From assembly GCA_963848085.1 (NCBI GenBank), contig CAWKCE010000003.1, positions 1-64,000 of the forward strand: 64,000 bases of DNA, in the 5' to 3' direction. Shown here piece after piece: positions 50,275 to 59,093 of this stretch (position 1 is its first letter; the number at the start of each line of letters is the position of its first letter). This DNA is from CAWKCE01 sp032127035 (GTDB lineage Bacteria; Actinomycetota; Actinomycetes; JAHEKZ01). The position numbers and the translations under genes are program-made. The notes beneath the pieces are model-generated. The model had not been told where the DNA came from and did not search any database. It saw only the letters and a list, made by a program, of their open reading frames with translations.

Positions 50275-51378
50275 GTGTCCCAGGCCAACGTGGCGAGCCC
50301 GGAACCGCTGGGCGACCTCCCTGCCGGCGCCGAGGCGGTGCTCGCTGCGCTCCCGTCCGCTTGGGTCGTGGTGGACGCAAAGGGGCGCGTGGTGCGCGCG
50401 AGCCCGTCGGCGTTGCCCTACGGGCTGGTCAGCCGACGCCGGCTTCGGGTCGAGACGCTGCTCGTGCTGTCGCGACAGGTACGCCGGGACCGCCAAGTCC
50501 GCGAGCTTGCCCTCGAGATCCCCCGAAGCCACCGCGGCACCGAGCTGGTGAGCCTGGACGTGACGGTGGCACCGTTGGACGACCAGGTTCTGGTCCTGGC
50601 TGAGGACCGAACGGCGGTGCGGCGGCTGGACGCGGTGCGGCGCGACTTCGTGGCGAACGTCAGCCACGAGCTCAAGACGCCCGTCGGGGCGCTGGCACTG
50701 TTGGCCGAAGCGGTGCTCGGCTCAGCGGACGACCCCGAAGCGGTGCGCCGGTTCGCCGGACGCATGCAGCTCGAGTCGGCCCGCCTCGCCCAGATGGTGC
50801 AGGACCTCATCGCCTTGTCGCGGCTGCAGTCGAACGACTCGCTCCGGTCGGCCCAGGTAGTGCACATCGACGACGTCATCGCGGACGCCGTGGACGCCAC
50901 CCACCTCGAGGCGGAGGCGCGCCGGATCCGCCTCGAGGTCCGGGGCCAGCATGGGCTGAGTGTCCGTGGCGACGAGGACCAGCTCGTGGCCGCCGTGCGA
51001 AACCTCATCTCCAACGCGATCAACTACAGCCCGGACCACACTCGGGTGATGATCGGGGTCAGCCGCGACGGCGACTTCAGCGAGGTGAGCGTGGCCGATC
51101 AGGGGATCGGGATCCCGGAACGGGATCTCGAGCGGATTTTCGAACGGTTCTACCGCGTCGACCCCGCTCGGTCCCGGGCCACCGGAGGTACCGGTCTCGG
51201 GTTGTCGATCGTGAAGCACGTCTGCAGCAACCATGGCGGTGACGTGCGGGTGTGGAGCAGCGAGGGCTCCGGCTCCACGTTCACGCTGCGGCTCCCGCTG
51301 CCCGACGAGGCCGAGAGCGGCGCAGCCCACGAGCACGACTCACGACGGATGTCGGCAGATGACGAGGGGGACGTGTGA
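50275..51378 (+). CDS. senX3: Phosphate-responsive sensor histidine kinase SenX3/PhoR
   Basis: 367 aa. PAS-like region (about 30-110: ALPSAWVVVDAKGRVVRASP), then HisKA with FVANVSHELKTPVGALALLA (phosphoacceptor H131) and HATPase motifs NLISNAINYSP (N box), ADQGIGIPERD (G1), and GGTGLGLSIVKH (G2). No membrane helix appears before the PAS region, unlike Mycobacterium SenX3 and Streptomyces PhoR, and a longer start at 50197 adds none. The GTG was chosen because of the -10 upstream. GTGA overlap with regX3. Confidence 0.9.
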   Translation: MSQANVASPEPLGDLPAGAEAVLAALPSAWVVVDAKGRVVRASPSALPYGLVSRRRLRVETLLVLSRQVRRDRQVRELALEIPRSHRGTELVSLDVTVAPLDDQVLVLAEDRTAVRRLDAVRRDFVANVSHELKTPVGALALLAEAVLGSADDPEAVRRFAGRMQLESARLAQMVQDLIALSRLQSNDSLRSAQVVHIDDVIADAVDATHLEAEARRIRLEVRGQHGLSVRGDEDQLVAAVRNLISNAINYSPDHTRVMIGVSRDGDFSEVSVADQGIGIPERDLERIFERFYRVDPARSRATGGTGLGLSIVKHVCSNHGGDVRVWSSEGSGSTFTLRLPLPDEAESGAAHEHDSRRMSADDEGDV

Positions 51379-52055
51379 CGCGGGTACTGGTGGTGGAGGA
51401 CGAGGAGTCGTTCAGCGACGCGTTGTCGTACATGCTGCGCAAGGAGGGGTACGAGGTCTCGGTGGCGAGCTCGGGTCCGGACGCCCTGACTCAGTTCGAC
51501 CGTGACGGTGCGGACCTGGTCCTGCTCGACCTGATGTTGCCGGGCATCCCGGGGACCGAGGTGTGCCGGAGCATTCGTCAGCGGTCGAGCGTGCCGGTCA
51601 TCATGGTGACCGCCAAGGACAGCGAGATCGACAAGGTGGTGGGGCTGGAGCTCGGTGCCGACGACTACGTGACCAAACCGTTCTCGTCGCGGGAGCTGGT
51701 GGCCCGGATCCGCGCCGTGCTGCGCCGCGGCGGCGAGTCCGACGATGCCGCGACCGCGACGCTCGAGGGCGGTCCGGTCCGGATGGATGTCGAGCGCCAC
51801 CTGGTGACGGTGAACGGCGACCCCGTCAAGCTTCCACTCAAGGAGTTCGAGCTGCTCGAGATGCTGCTGCGCAACGCCGGCCGGGTACTGACCCGGATGC
51901 AGCTGATCGACCGGGTCTGGGGTAGTGACTACGTCGGGGACACCAAGACTCTCGACGTGCACGTGAAGCGGCTCCGCGCCAAGGTCGAGGAGGACCCTGG
52001 CCAGCCCCGGCACATCGTGACCTTGCGTGGGCTGGGCTACAAGTTCGAGCCCTAG
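51375..52055 (+). CDS. regX3: Response regulator RegX3/PhoP
   Basis: 226 aa. Receiver with VLVVEDEESFSDALSYML (acidic D9 region), LVLLDLMLPGIPG (phosphorylated D52), VTAKD (T/K switch), and KPFSSRELVARIRAVLR. OmpR-type winged helix follows: HLVTVNGDPVKLPLKEFELL, then RVWGSDYVGDTKTLDVHVKR. It activates phosphate-starvation genes in actinobacteria. GTG overlaps the senX3 stop, so the pair is coupled. Confidence 0.95.
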   Translation: MTRVLVVEDEESFSDALSYMLRKEGYEVSVASSGPDALTQFDRDGADLVLLDLMLPGIPGTEVCRSIRQRSSVPVIMVTAKDSEIDKVVGLELGADDYVTKPFSSRELVARIRAVLRRGGESDDAATATLEGGPVRMDVERHLVTVNGDPVKLPLKEFELLEMLLRNAGRVLTRMQLIDRVWGSDYVGDTKTLDVHVKRLRAKVEEDPGQPRHIVTLRGLGYKFEP

Positions 52056-52065
52056 TCGGTCCGGG

Positions 52066-52542
52066 TCAGCGCACGACGGGTGGGCTCACCAGAACCGGGA
52101 TGTCAGCGATTCCCGCGTTCTGGAAGGTGACCGTCATGCTGGTCCAGTCTCCGGGCGCGGTCTCGCCACCTTGGGTGACCGCGGACGCGTCCCCGCCGGT
52201 GCCCAAGGTGATCGACTGGCCGGCGCCGAACTCAAGGGGACCGCTGCTCAGCTCCGCCTCCTGGCCCGCGATCGTCACCGACAGCAGCACGTCCGACTCG
52301 TCGGTGTTGTTGACGACAGTCACGACGGCGCTCTGGGTGCTGCCCAGGTTCTCGACGAATGCGTTGCGCAGTGCGAGGTACGGGTCGTCGAACGAGGCGT
52401 CCTCCGGCAGGTTGACGCTGCGGCCGTCGACTGGGACATAGTTCTGCGACGTCTGGGCGCTCCGCCCCGCCTGACAGGCAGACAGCGAGATCACGGCCAA
52501 GACTGCTGCGGCGAGGGCGCCGATGCGCATGCTCCGGGTCAC
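52066..52542 (-). CDS. Lipoprotein, LpqE-like (beta-sandwich)
   Basis: 158 aa. N-terminal signal with lipobox (VISLSACQAG, Cys at about residue 23) so it is lipid-anchored outside. The body resembles the copper-chaperone-like LpqE fold, with DASFDDPYLALRNAFVENLG and TQSAVVTVVNNTDESD, but lacks obvious Met/His copper ligands. In M. tuberculosis lpqE lies next to carD (Rv3584-Rv3583c); here it is one gene away from carD. Start at 52540-52542 (an ATG at 52528-52530 is possible). Function unknown. Confidence 0.75.
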   Translation of the reverse strand: MTRSMRIGALAAAVLAVISLSACQAGRSAQTSQNYVPVDGRSVNLPEDASFDDPYLALRNAFVENLGSTQSAVVTVVNNTDESDVLLSVTIAGQEAELSSGPLEFGAGQSITLGTGGDASAVTQGGETAPGDWTSMTVTFQNAGIADIPVLVSPPVVR

Positions 52543-52566
52543 GGCAGGTAAGCGTAGCGGGCGCCG

Positions 52567-53424
52567 TCACGTCAGGTGTGCGGCCTGGACCACAAGCACC
52601 ACGACGTCCACCAGCGCCAGTGACGCGACCAAGTGGAACGGCGCCCGCGACCCCGGCGGCCACGGCCACGCCAGGGCGGCGGCGATCACCACGAGCCCAA
52701 GCGCGACCAGCGACCAGGCAGCCCAGCCCGGGGGGCCGGCCGGCCCCACGGCGAGCGTCGCGGTGGCCAGCACGAGCAGGGCAGCCGCGACCCGGCGCGA
52801 CCACTGGTCCCCGACCCGCTGGGGAAGGCCCAGGACCCCGTGGCTCCGGTCGTCCTCCAGGTCGGGGAGAGCGTTGACGAAGTGGGCGCCGACGCCCAGC
52901 GAGGCCGCGGTCAGGGTGACCCAGCCAGCTGGCCAGACCGGGTCGGGCAGTCCCAGGGTCACGAAGCCGGGGAGCAGCCCGAACGCGACCGCGTAGGGCG
53001 CCCAGGACCACCACGTCGCCTTGAGCCGCAGGTCGTAGGCGAGGCCGGCGGCCACGACCACGAGGTGGACGCTGCCGGCGGCCGGCCCGGACAGGTACGA
53101 CAGCGGGACACAGGCCACCCCGGACACCCACGCGGCGCGCCGCACGGTCGTGGCCGACACGTCGCCGCGCGCCACCGGCTTGTCGGTCCGCCCGGCCGCC
53201 TGGTCGCGGGCCGCGTCCAGGGCGTCGTTGGTCCAGCCGATGGTCAGCTGCCCGGCCAGGACCGCGGCGCCGACGGCCAACGCCCCGGCGGCGCCCCGGC
53301 CGACGCCCACCGCCAGAGCCACCGCCATGGCCGTGACCACCGCGGTTGGGCCGGGGTGGCAGGAGGCGACCAGGGCGGCGACGGCACTCGGCCGTCCGCG
53401 GTCGGCGGCCCCGGCGGCGGTCAT
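52567..53424 (-). CDS. UbiA-family prenyltransferase
   Basis: 285 aa with about eight helices. UbiA superfamily Asp-rich motifs are present: TIGWTNDALDAARDQAAGRT (NDxxDxxxD) and FVNALPDLEDDRSHG (DxxDD). It attaches a prenyl group to an acceptor such as a quinone or decaprenyl-phosphoribose precursor. The Leu/Ala-rich body and the DRSHG loop resemble the homogentisate/chlorophyll-type branch of actinobacteria. The acceptor cannot be assigned. Starts ATG 53422-53424, divergent from carD. Confidence 0.8.
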   Translation of the reverse strand: MTAAGAADRGRPSAVAALVASCHPGPTAVVTAMAVALAVGVGRGAAGALAVGAAVLAGQLTIGWTNDALDAARDQAAGRTDKPVARGDVSATTVRRAAWVSGVACVPLSYLSGPAAGSVHLVVVAAGLAYDLRLKATWWSWAPYAVAFGLLPGFVTLGLPDPVWPAGWVTLTAASLGVGAHFVNALPDLEDDRSHGVLGLPQRVGDQWSRRVAAALLVLATATLAVGPAGPPGWAAWSLVALGLVVIAAALAWPWPPGSRAPFHLVASLALVDVVVLVVQAAHLT

Positions 53425-53597
53425 GGCGCGAGTATGGCCACTGTGGTCGCGGGACGCAGGCCAGCGGCGACCCAGGCCGGGGCTGGCCGGTCAATCCGCG
53501 CGCGTGGCACAGGAACGGGTGTTCTGTCAAGACCCCGACCACCCGCATCAGCCCTCTGACCTGCGCAAACTCCGTTCCGGTCGGTTCGGTGACGTGT

Positions 53598-53603
53598 TAA
53601 GAT
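53598..53603 (+). promoter_or_regulatory. Predicted -10 element of carD (TAAGAT)
   Basis: TAAGAT, a good actinobacterial -10, lies 36 bases before the carD ATG; TTCCGG at 53575-53580 may be a weak -35 (17-base spacer). The leader has GAGGAGAG (53622-53629) as ribosome site. Confidence 0.5.
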
Positions 53604-53639
53604 TGGGTCTTCAATCACGCGTCGAGGAGAGCCTCACAC

Positions 53640-54122
53640 ATGGGTTTCACGGTTGGCGAAACGGTTGTCTACCCCCACCACGGTGCCGCCAAGATCGAGG
53701 CGGTTGAGACCCGCACGGTGAAGGGCGAGGAGCGCCTCTACCTCGTGCTCAAGGTGGCTCAGGGCGACCTGACGGTACGGGTCCCCGCGGACAACGCCGA
53801 GTATGTGGGCGTGCGTGACGTGGTCGACGCCGAGGGGCTGGAGCGCGTCTTCGACGTCCTGCGCATGCCGTACACCGAGGAGCCCACCAACTGGTCTCGC
53901 CGGTACAAGGCGAACCTCGAGAAGCTGGCCTCCGGCGACGTGATCAAGGTGGCCGAGGTCGTCCGCGACCTCTGGCGGCGCGAGAAGGACCGCGGCCTGT
54001 CCGCCGGGGAGAAGCGGATGCTGGCCAAGGCGCGCCAGATCCTTGTGTCGGAGCTCGCACTTGCCGAGAAGACAAACGAGGACAAGGCCGAGGCCATCCT
54101 CGACGAGGTGCTGGCGTCCTGA
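53640..54122 (+). CDS. carD: RNA polymerase-binding transcription factor CarD
   Basis: 160 aa. Stabilises open complexes at many promoters, notably rRNA. The N-terminal RNAP-interaction domain is MGFTVGETVVYPHHGAAKIE with VKGEERLYLVLKV. The helical C-terminal domain has PTNWSRRYKANLEKLASGD and EKRMLAKARQILVSELALAE, with the invariant Trp that wedges the minor groove (in TNWSRRY). Length is normal. Starts ATG 53640 and heads the block carD-PIN/TRAM-ispD-ispF-cysS-rlmB. Confidence 0.97.
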   Translation: MGFTVGETVVYPHHGAAKIEAVETRTVKGEERLYLVLKVAQGDLTVRVPADNAEYVGVRDVVDAEGLERVFDVLRMPYTEEPTNWSRRYKANLEKLASGDVIKVAEVVRDLWRREKDRGLSAGEKRMLAKARQILVSELALAEKTNEDKAEAILDEVLAS

Positions 54123-54184
54123 GCTAGGCACGGCCCAGGCTCGAGGCGGCACCCGGTCCGTGCCCGCCGCCAGAGGAGCCAGTC

Positions 54185-55303
54185 ATGAGACGACCGCACT
54201 TGACCCGCGTCCCGAACGCGGTGGTCGAGCTGCTGCGGCTGTTCTCGGTGATCTTCTTCGCCGCGCTGGGGTCGCTGGTGGGCTCTCAGCTGGACCTGTC
54301 CGACACCCCGCTGGGCAGCTTCGACGGCTCCTGGGTGGGGATCATCGTCGGTTCCGGGCTCGGCTACGTGCTCGGGGGGATGCTCGGCCGGCGGACGGTC
54401 CAGGTCGTGGGCTCGACCGAGGCGGCGCTCCGCTCGGTCAGCGCCGAGGAGATCGTGGGGGGCGTGTTCGGTGGCCTGGTCGGCGCCCTGGTCGGCGCCG
54501 CGGTGGCATGGCCGGTCTTCTTCGCCGGTCCCCCCGCGCTCACCATCCCGATCTTCGCCTTCGTCGTGGTGACCGCTGCGCTGCTCGGCTACCGGGTCGG
54601 CGCCGCCAAGCGGGACTCCATGATCGGGATGTTCGGCGCCCACGCCGGGATGGCGCCCCGCGCCCCGTCGGCGTCGTCGCTGCCCATGGTCATCGACTCC
54701 TCGGTGGCGATCGACGGCCGGATCATCGATGTCATCCGGGCCGGCTTCCTGCACGGGAAGGTGCTGGTGGTGGCCCCGGTCATCGCCGAGCTGCAGGGCC
54801 TGGCCGACGCCGGGGACGAGCACCGTCGAACGAAGGGTCGGCGCGGACTGGACGTGCTGGAAGCACTCAAGCGCGAGTCGACCATGGATGTCGCGGTGGT
54901 CGACGACTCCGTGCCGGCCGTCCCGGAGGTCGACGCGAAGCTGGTCCGGCTGTGCATCGACCGCGACGCAGCGCTGCTCACTCTGGACACCAACCTGGCC
55001 AAGGCGGCTGCGGTCGCAGGCGTCCGGGTGCTGAACCTGCACGCTCTCGTCCTGGCGCTGCGTCCGGTGGTCACCGCCGGCGACGAGGTCACTGTCCTGG
55101 TCAACAAGGTGGGCAAGGAGCCGGGCCAGGGTGTGGGATATCTGGACGATGGGACGATGGTCGTGGTGGAGCGGGGCCGGGCGTCCGTGGGCAGCGAGGT
55201 GAGCATCGTGGTGACGAGCGTGGTGACGACGGCCAACGGTCGTCTCGTCTTCGGTCGTCTCACCGGACAGCCCACGCGGGAGCCTGCCCGGTCACGAGGG
55301 TGA
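54185..55303 (+). CDS. PIN/TRAM domain membrane protein
   Basis: 372 aa. Residues 1-140 hold about four membrane helices with an N-terminal basic start. PIN nuclease-like domain from about 160: MVIDSSVAIDGRIIDVIRAG (acidic Asp), PVIAELQGLAD, RGLDVLEALKR, and TLDTNLAKAAAVAGV. A TRAM domain ends it: DEVTVLVNKVGKEPGQGVGY, VVERGRASVGSEVSIVVT. The architecture is that of bacterial YacL-type proteins. Acidic PIN residues are kept, so RNase activity is possible. Lies in the isoprenoid/translation block. Confidence 0.88.
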   Translation: MRRPHLTRVPNAVVELLRLFSVIFFAALGSLVGSQLDLSDTPLGSFDGSWVGIIVGSGLGYVLGGMLGRRTVQVVGSTEAALRSVSAEEIVGGVFGGLVGALVGAAVAWPVFFAGPPALTIPIFAFVVVTAALLGYRVGAAKRDSMIGMFGAHAGMAPRAPSASSLPMVIDSSVAIDGRIIDVIRAGFLHGKVLVVAPVIAELQGLADAGDEHRRTKGRRGLDVLEALKRESTMDVAVVDDSVPAVPEVDAKLVRLCIDRDAALLTLDTNLAKAAAVAGVRVLNLHALVLALRPVVTAGDEVTVLVNKVGKEPGQGVGYLDDGTMVVVERGRASVGSEVSIVVTSVVTTANGRLVFGRLTGQPTREPARSRG

Positions 55304-55313
55304 CGGTGAGCCT

Positions 55314-56033
55314 GTGAGGACGGCTGCCATCGTTCCGGCCGCCGGTCGCGGCGAGCGGCTCGGCCCGGGGACGCCCAAGGCGCTGCGTGACCTGGGGGGC
55401 CAGCCTCTCCTCGTGCACGCCGTGCGCGCGCTGTCGATCGCCCGCTCCGTGGAGCTGGTCGTCGTCGCGGCGCCGCGGGCCGAGTTGGCCGCGGTCCGCT
55501 CACTGCTGTCGCCGGCGGTCGGGGACACCGAGCTGCTGGTTGTGGGGGGAGGCCGGACTCGGCAGGAGTCGGTGTCGCTGGCCCTGGCCGTGCTCCCCGC
55601 GGACGTGGACGTGGTGCTGGTCCACGACGCAGCGCGGCCGCTGGCGCCGTCCGAACTTGTCGACGCGGTGTCGGCGGCGGTCCGCGCCGGGGCCGACGCC
55701 GTCGTCCCGGGCATCCCGGTGGCCGACACCGTGAAGCAGGTGGACACCGCCGGGCGGGTGGAGCGCACGCTGGACCGGGCACAGCTGCGGGCCGTGCAGA
55801 CGCCACAGGGTTTCTCACGGGAGGTCCTCGTTGCCGCGCACCAGGCGGCCGCGGACGACGCCAGCGACGAGTCCGACGCGGCCACCGACGACGCCGGATT
55901 GGTCGAGCGGATCGGCCGCACCGTCCTCGTCGTCGGCGGGGCGGAGGAGGCGTTCAAGGTGACCCGTCCGATCGACCTGGTGCTGGCCGAGGCCGTCCTG
56001 GCGCGGCGTCGGGCGGCCGGGGTGACCGGATGA
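55314..56033 (+). CDS. ispD: 2-C-methyl-D-erythritol 4-phosphate cytidylyltransferase
   Basis: 239 aa. Third step of the non-mevalonate (MEP) isoprenoid pathway: CTP + MEP to CDP-ME. CTP loop IVPAAGRGERLGPGTPKAL (residues 6-24), VHDAARPL, and the C-terminal TDDAGLVERIG and VVGGAEEAFKVTRP motifs. GTG start 10 bases after the PIN/TRAM stop. ATGA overlap with ispF. A slight internal insert (QAAADDASDESDAATD) precedes the TDDAGLVE motif. Confidence 0.95.
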   Translation: MRTAAIVPAAGRGERLGPGTPKALRDLGGQPLLVHAVRALSIARSVELVVVAAPRAELAAVRSLLSPAVGDTELLVVGGGRTRQESVSLALAVLPADVDVVLVHDAARPLAPSELVDAVSAAVRAGADAVVPGIPVADTVKQVDTAGRVERTLDRAQLRAVQTPQGFSREVLVAAHQAAADDASDESDAATDDAGLVERIGRTVLVVGGAEEAFKVTRPIDLVLAEAVLARRRAAGVTG

Positions 56034-56530
56034 CCGAGCAGCTGCCCGGCGCGGGGCTGCCGCGAGTGGGAGTCGGCGTCGACGTCCACCCCCTCGAGCC
56101 CGGTCGGCCGATGTGGCTGGCGGGCCTGTGGTGGTCCGAGGAGCCGGCCGGCTGCGGCGGGCACTCCGACGGTGACGTGGCCGCCCACGCGTGCTGCGAC
56201 GCGTTGCTGTCCGCGGCCGGGCTGGGTGACCTCGGCGCCGTCTTCGGCACCGACCGGCCGCAGTGGGCGGGCGCCTCCGGGACCACGTTGCTCGCCGAGA
56301 CCGCCCGGCTGGTCCGGGAGGCTGGCTTCCGGGTCGGCAACGTGGCGGTCCAGGTGGTGGGCAACCGGCCGCCGGTCGCCACGCGTCGTGCGGAGGCGGA
56401 GGCGACGCTGTCGCACGCGTGCGGCGGCCCAGTGTCGGTGTCGGCGACCACCACCGACGGACTCGGCCTGACCGGCCGTGGCGAGGGCCTGGCCGCCGTG
56501 GCCACCGCCCTCATCCTGTCCACCGGCTGA
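56030..56530 (+). CDS. ispF: 2-C-methyl-D-erythritol 2,4-cyclodiphosphate synthase
   Basis: 166 aa, normal length. Zn enzyme that cyclises CDP-ME phosphate. Zn ligands are in GVGVDVHPLEPGR (DxH at about 18-20) and GGHSDGDVAAHACCDALLSA (HSDGD). The hydrophobic core and VSATTTDGLGLTGRGEG fit the family. Overlaps ispD, as is usual; ispE must be elsewhere. Confidence 0.95.
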   Translation: MTEQLPGAGLPRVGVGVDVHPLEPGRPMWLAGLWWSEEPAGCGGHSDGDVAAHACCDALLSAAGLGDLGAVFGTDRPQWAGASGTTLLAETARLVREAGFRVGNVAVQVVGNRPPVATRRAEAEATLSHACGGPVSVSATTTDGLGLTGRGEGLAAVATALILSTG

Positions 56531-56586
56531 GGCCGCCGAGCCCCGCCCCCACCAACGCGGCAACGGTCGCCCATGCCCGGGCCCGT

Positions 56587-56592
56587 TACCCT
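56587..56592 (+). promoter_or_regulatory. Predicted -10 element of cysS (TACCCT), leaderless
   Basis: TACCCT ends seven bases before the GTG at 56600, supporting that start over the ATG at 56573 and giving cysS a promoter of its own. Confidence 0.45.
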
Positions 56593-56599
56593 GGCGCGC

Positions 56600-57997
56600 G
56601 TGACGCTGCGCCTGTACGACACCGCTACCCGCGCGCTGCGTGACTTTCAACCGATCCAGGACGGCAAGGCGTCGATCTACCTGTGCGGCGCCACCGTCCA
56701 GGCGCCGCCGCACATCGGCCACGTCCGCAGCGGACTGGCGTTCGACGTGCTCCGTCGCTGGCTGGAGCACCGTGGACTCGACGTGACGCTGGTGCGCAAC
56801 GTCACCGACATCGACGACAAGATCCTGCACAACGCCGGCCACGAGGACGTCCCCTTCTGGGTGGTTGCGTACCGCAACGAGCGGGCGTTCGGCTGGGCCT
56901 ACGACGTGCTCGGCTGCCTGCCCGCGACGGCGGAACCGCGGGCCACCGGCCACGTGACCGACATGGTCGAACTCATGCAGCGGCTCATCGATGCCGGGCA
57001 CGCCTATGCCGCGGGTGGCGACGTCTACTTCGACGTCCGCTCCTACCCGGCATACGGCGCCTTGTCGCGGCAGAACGTCGACGACATGCTCGCGTCGGCC
57101 GACTCCGCCCGCCCCGACAAACGGGACGCCCGCGACTTCGCGCTGTGGAAGGCGGCCAAGCCGGGCGAGCCCTCCTGGCCGACGCCGTGGGGACCCGGCC
57201 GGCCGGGCTGGCACCTCGAGTGCTCGGCGATGGCCCACCGCTACCTCGGGCCGGAGTTCGACATCCACGGCGGCGGAGTTGACCTGGTGTTCCCGCACCA
57301 CGAGAACGAGATCGCCCAGTCGAACGCGGCCGGCGACCCGTTCGCGCGGTACTGGATGCACAACGCGTGGGTCACCACGTCCGGCGAGAAGATGAGCAAG
57401 TCGCTCGGCAACTCGCTGCTTGTTTCCGAGGTCGTGCAGCGGGTGCGTCCCGTTGAGCTGCGCTACTACCTGGTGTCGGCGCACTACCGCTCGCACATCG
57501 AGTTCTCCGAAGATGCGCTGGCCGACGCCGCCCTCGCCTACCGCAGGATCGAGGGACTGCTGCAACGCGTCGCCGAGGTGTCCGGTCCGTTCGAACCCAC
57601 GGTGTTCTGCGCGGACTTCGCCCTCGCCATGGACGACGACCTCGCGGTCCCGGCTGCCCTCGCGGCGATGCAGGCCGTGGTGCGCGAGGGCAACTCCGCG
57701 TTGGCCGACGGAAACCTCTCTGCCGCGCGGGGTGCCGCCGGCTCGGTGCGGGCCATGCTCGGCGTGCTTGGGCTCGACCCGTTGGCGGCGCCGTGGCGGG
57801 ATGCCACGTCCGACGACGCCCCGCTCCGGGACGTCGTCGACTCGCTGGTGCGCGCCGCGCTCGACCAGCGACAAGAGGCCCGGGCACGCAAGGACTTCGC
57901 TGCTGCGGACGAGGTGCGGGACCGGCTGGCTGCGGCGGGGATCGCCATCGAGGACACCCCGCAGGGACCCCGATGGACGATGAAGGGCGACGACTGA
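56600..57997 (+). CDS. cysS: Cysteinyl-tRNA synthetase
   Basis: 465 aa, class I synthetase. HIGH motif APPHIGHVRSG; KMSKS motif SGEKMSKSLGNS. Zinc ligands: CGATVQ, HLECSAMAHR and VDLVFPHHENEIAQS. The anticodon-binding DALR domain ends QRQEARARKDFAAADEVRDR. The GTG start gives VTLRLYDTATRALRDF, the standard N-terminus. Next gene rlmB overlaps by one base (TGATG). It is not MshC, since it keeps the full synthetase C-terminus. Confidence 0.96.
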   Translation: MTLRLYDTATRALRDFQPIQDGKASIYLCGATVQAPPHIGHVRSGLAFDVLRRWLEHRGLDVTLVRNVTDIDDKILHNAGHEDVPFWVVAYRNERAFGWAYDVLGCLPATAEPRATGHVTDMVELMQRLIDAGHAYAAGGDVYFDVRSYPAYGALSRQNVDDMLASADSARPDKRDARDFALWKAAKPGEPSWPTPWGPGRPGWHLECSAMAHRYLGPEFDIHGGGVDLVFPHHENEIAQSNAAGDPFARYWMHNAWVTTSGEKMSKSLGNSLLVSEVVQRVRPVELRYYLVSAHYRSHIEFSEDALADAALAYRRIEGLLQRVAEVSGPFEPTVFCADFALAMDDDLAVPAALAAMQAVVREGNSALADGNLSAARGAAGSVRAMLGVLGLDPLAAPWRDATSDDAPLRDVVDSLVRAALDQRQEARARKDFAAADEVRDRLAAAGIAIEDTPQGPRWTMKGDD

Positions 57998-58974
57998 TGG
58001 CCGGCAACTCCGAGCGAAAGGGGGCCAAGCGCTCCCCGGGATCAAAGAAGGGTTCGGTCGTCGGCTCTGGCGGTAAGCGCTCCAAGGGCCTCAGCGGCCG
58101 CGGCCCCACGCCGAAGGCGACCGAGCGAAAGGGCCACCCGGCGGCTCGGCGCAAGGCGTCGGACGACCGACGGGCAGCCGCATCCGGCGCCACGACGCGC
58201 TCCTCCGGCGGCCGGGCGCGACGCGGCGGGACCTCGGAGTACGTCGCCGGGCGCAACGCCGTCGTCGAGGCGCTGCGCGGCGACGTGCCGGCCACCGCGG
58301 TCTACGTGGCGTCACGCATCGACTCCGACGACCGGGTCCGGGAGGCGCTCAAAGCGGCGGGCGACCGCGGCCTGCCGGTGATGGAGTCCAGCCGCGCCGA
58401 GCTCGACCGGCTCACGAACGGCGCGGTCCACCAGGGGCTCGTCCTGCAGGTGCCTCCCTATGAGTACGCCCACCCGGACGACCTGATCGTCGCGCCGCGC
58501 GGGGGGCGAGGAACCGCCTTGGTCGTCGCCCTCGACGGCATCACCGACCCGCGCAACCTGGGGGCGGTGGTGCGGTCGGCGGCGGCGTTCGGTGCGCACG
58601 GCGTGCTCGTCCCGGAGCGTCGCTCCGCCGGCATGACCGCCAGTGCCTGGAAGACCTCAGCGGGTGCTGCGGTCCGAGTTCCGGTGGCCCGCGCGACGAA
58701 CCTGGCCCGGGCGCTGGCGGCGTTCCAGAAGGCCGGCTACTTCGTCGTCGGCCTGGACGCCGACGGGGCGGACGACGTCGCCGCCCTCACCACCGCGGAC
58801 TCCCCGCTCGTCCTGGTCGTCGGCTCGGAGGGCGCCGGGCTGTCCCGGCTGGTACGCGAAGCCTGCGACGTCACGGCGCGCATCCCCATGGCGGGCGGCT
58901 CGGAGTCCCTGAACGCGGGCGTGGCCGCGGGGATCGCCCTGTACGCCATCGCCCAGCAGCGGTCCGAGGCCTGA
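57997..58974 (+). CDS. rlmB: 23S rRNA (guanosine-2'-O)-methyltransferase RlmB
   Basis: 325 aa. The first 75 residues are a basic, disordered extension common in actinobacterial copies (GNSERKGAKRSPGSKKGS). Then EYVAGRNAVVEALRGDVPAT (substrate domain) and the SPOUT knot: VVALDGITDPRNLGAVVRSA, LVVGSEGAGLSRLVREACD, and IPMAGGSESLNAGVAAGIAL. Uses SAM to modify the 23S rRNA. ATG 57997 shares one base with the cysS stop. Confidence 0.93.
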   Translation: MAGNSERKGAKRSPGSKKGSVVGSGGKRSKGLSGRGPTPKATERKGHPAARRKASDDRRAAASGATTRSSGGRARRGGTSEYVAGRNAVVEALRGDVPATAVYVASRIDSDDRVREALKAAGDRGLPVMESSRAELDRLTNGAVHQGLVLQVPPYEYAHPDDLIVAPRGGRGTALVVALDGITDPRNLGAVVRSAAAFGAHGVLVPERRSAGMTASAWKTSAGAAVRVPVARATNLARALAAFQKAGYFVVGLDADGADDVAALTTADSPLVLVVGSEGAGLSRLVREACDVTARIPMAGGSESLNAGVAAGIALYAIAQQRSEA

Positions 58975-59093
58975 CGAGGTCCGATTCGCCCGGTGCGGGC
59001 GGTTCATGACTGGGCCGGTCGGGGGAACGTACGGCACCTCAGGGGTCAGGCGACCGGGCGCCTGGTCAGGATGCCTGACGAGGAGGAACGCCC

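Noticed and set aside
55292..58045. Minus-strand open frame of 917 codons over ispD, ispF and cysS
   Set aside because: The plus-strand genes have full catalytic motifs; the other frame is a GC-bias shadow.
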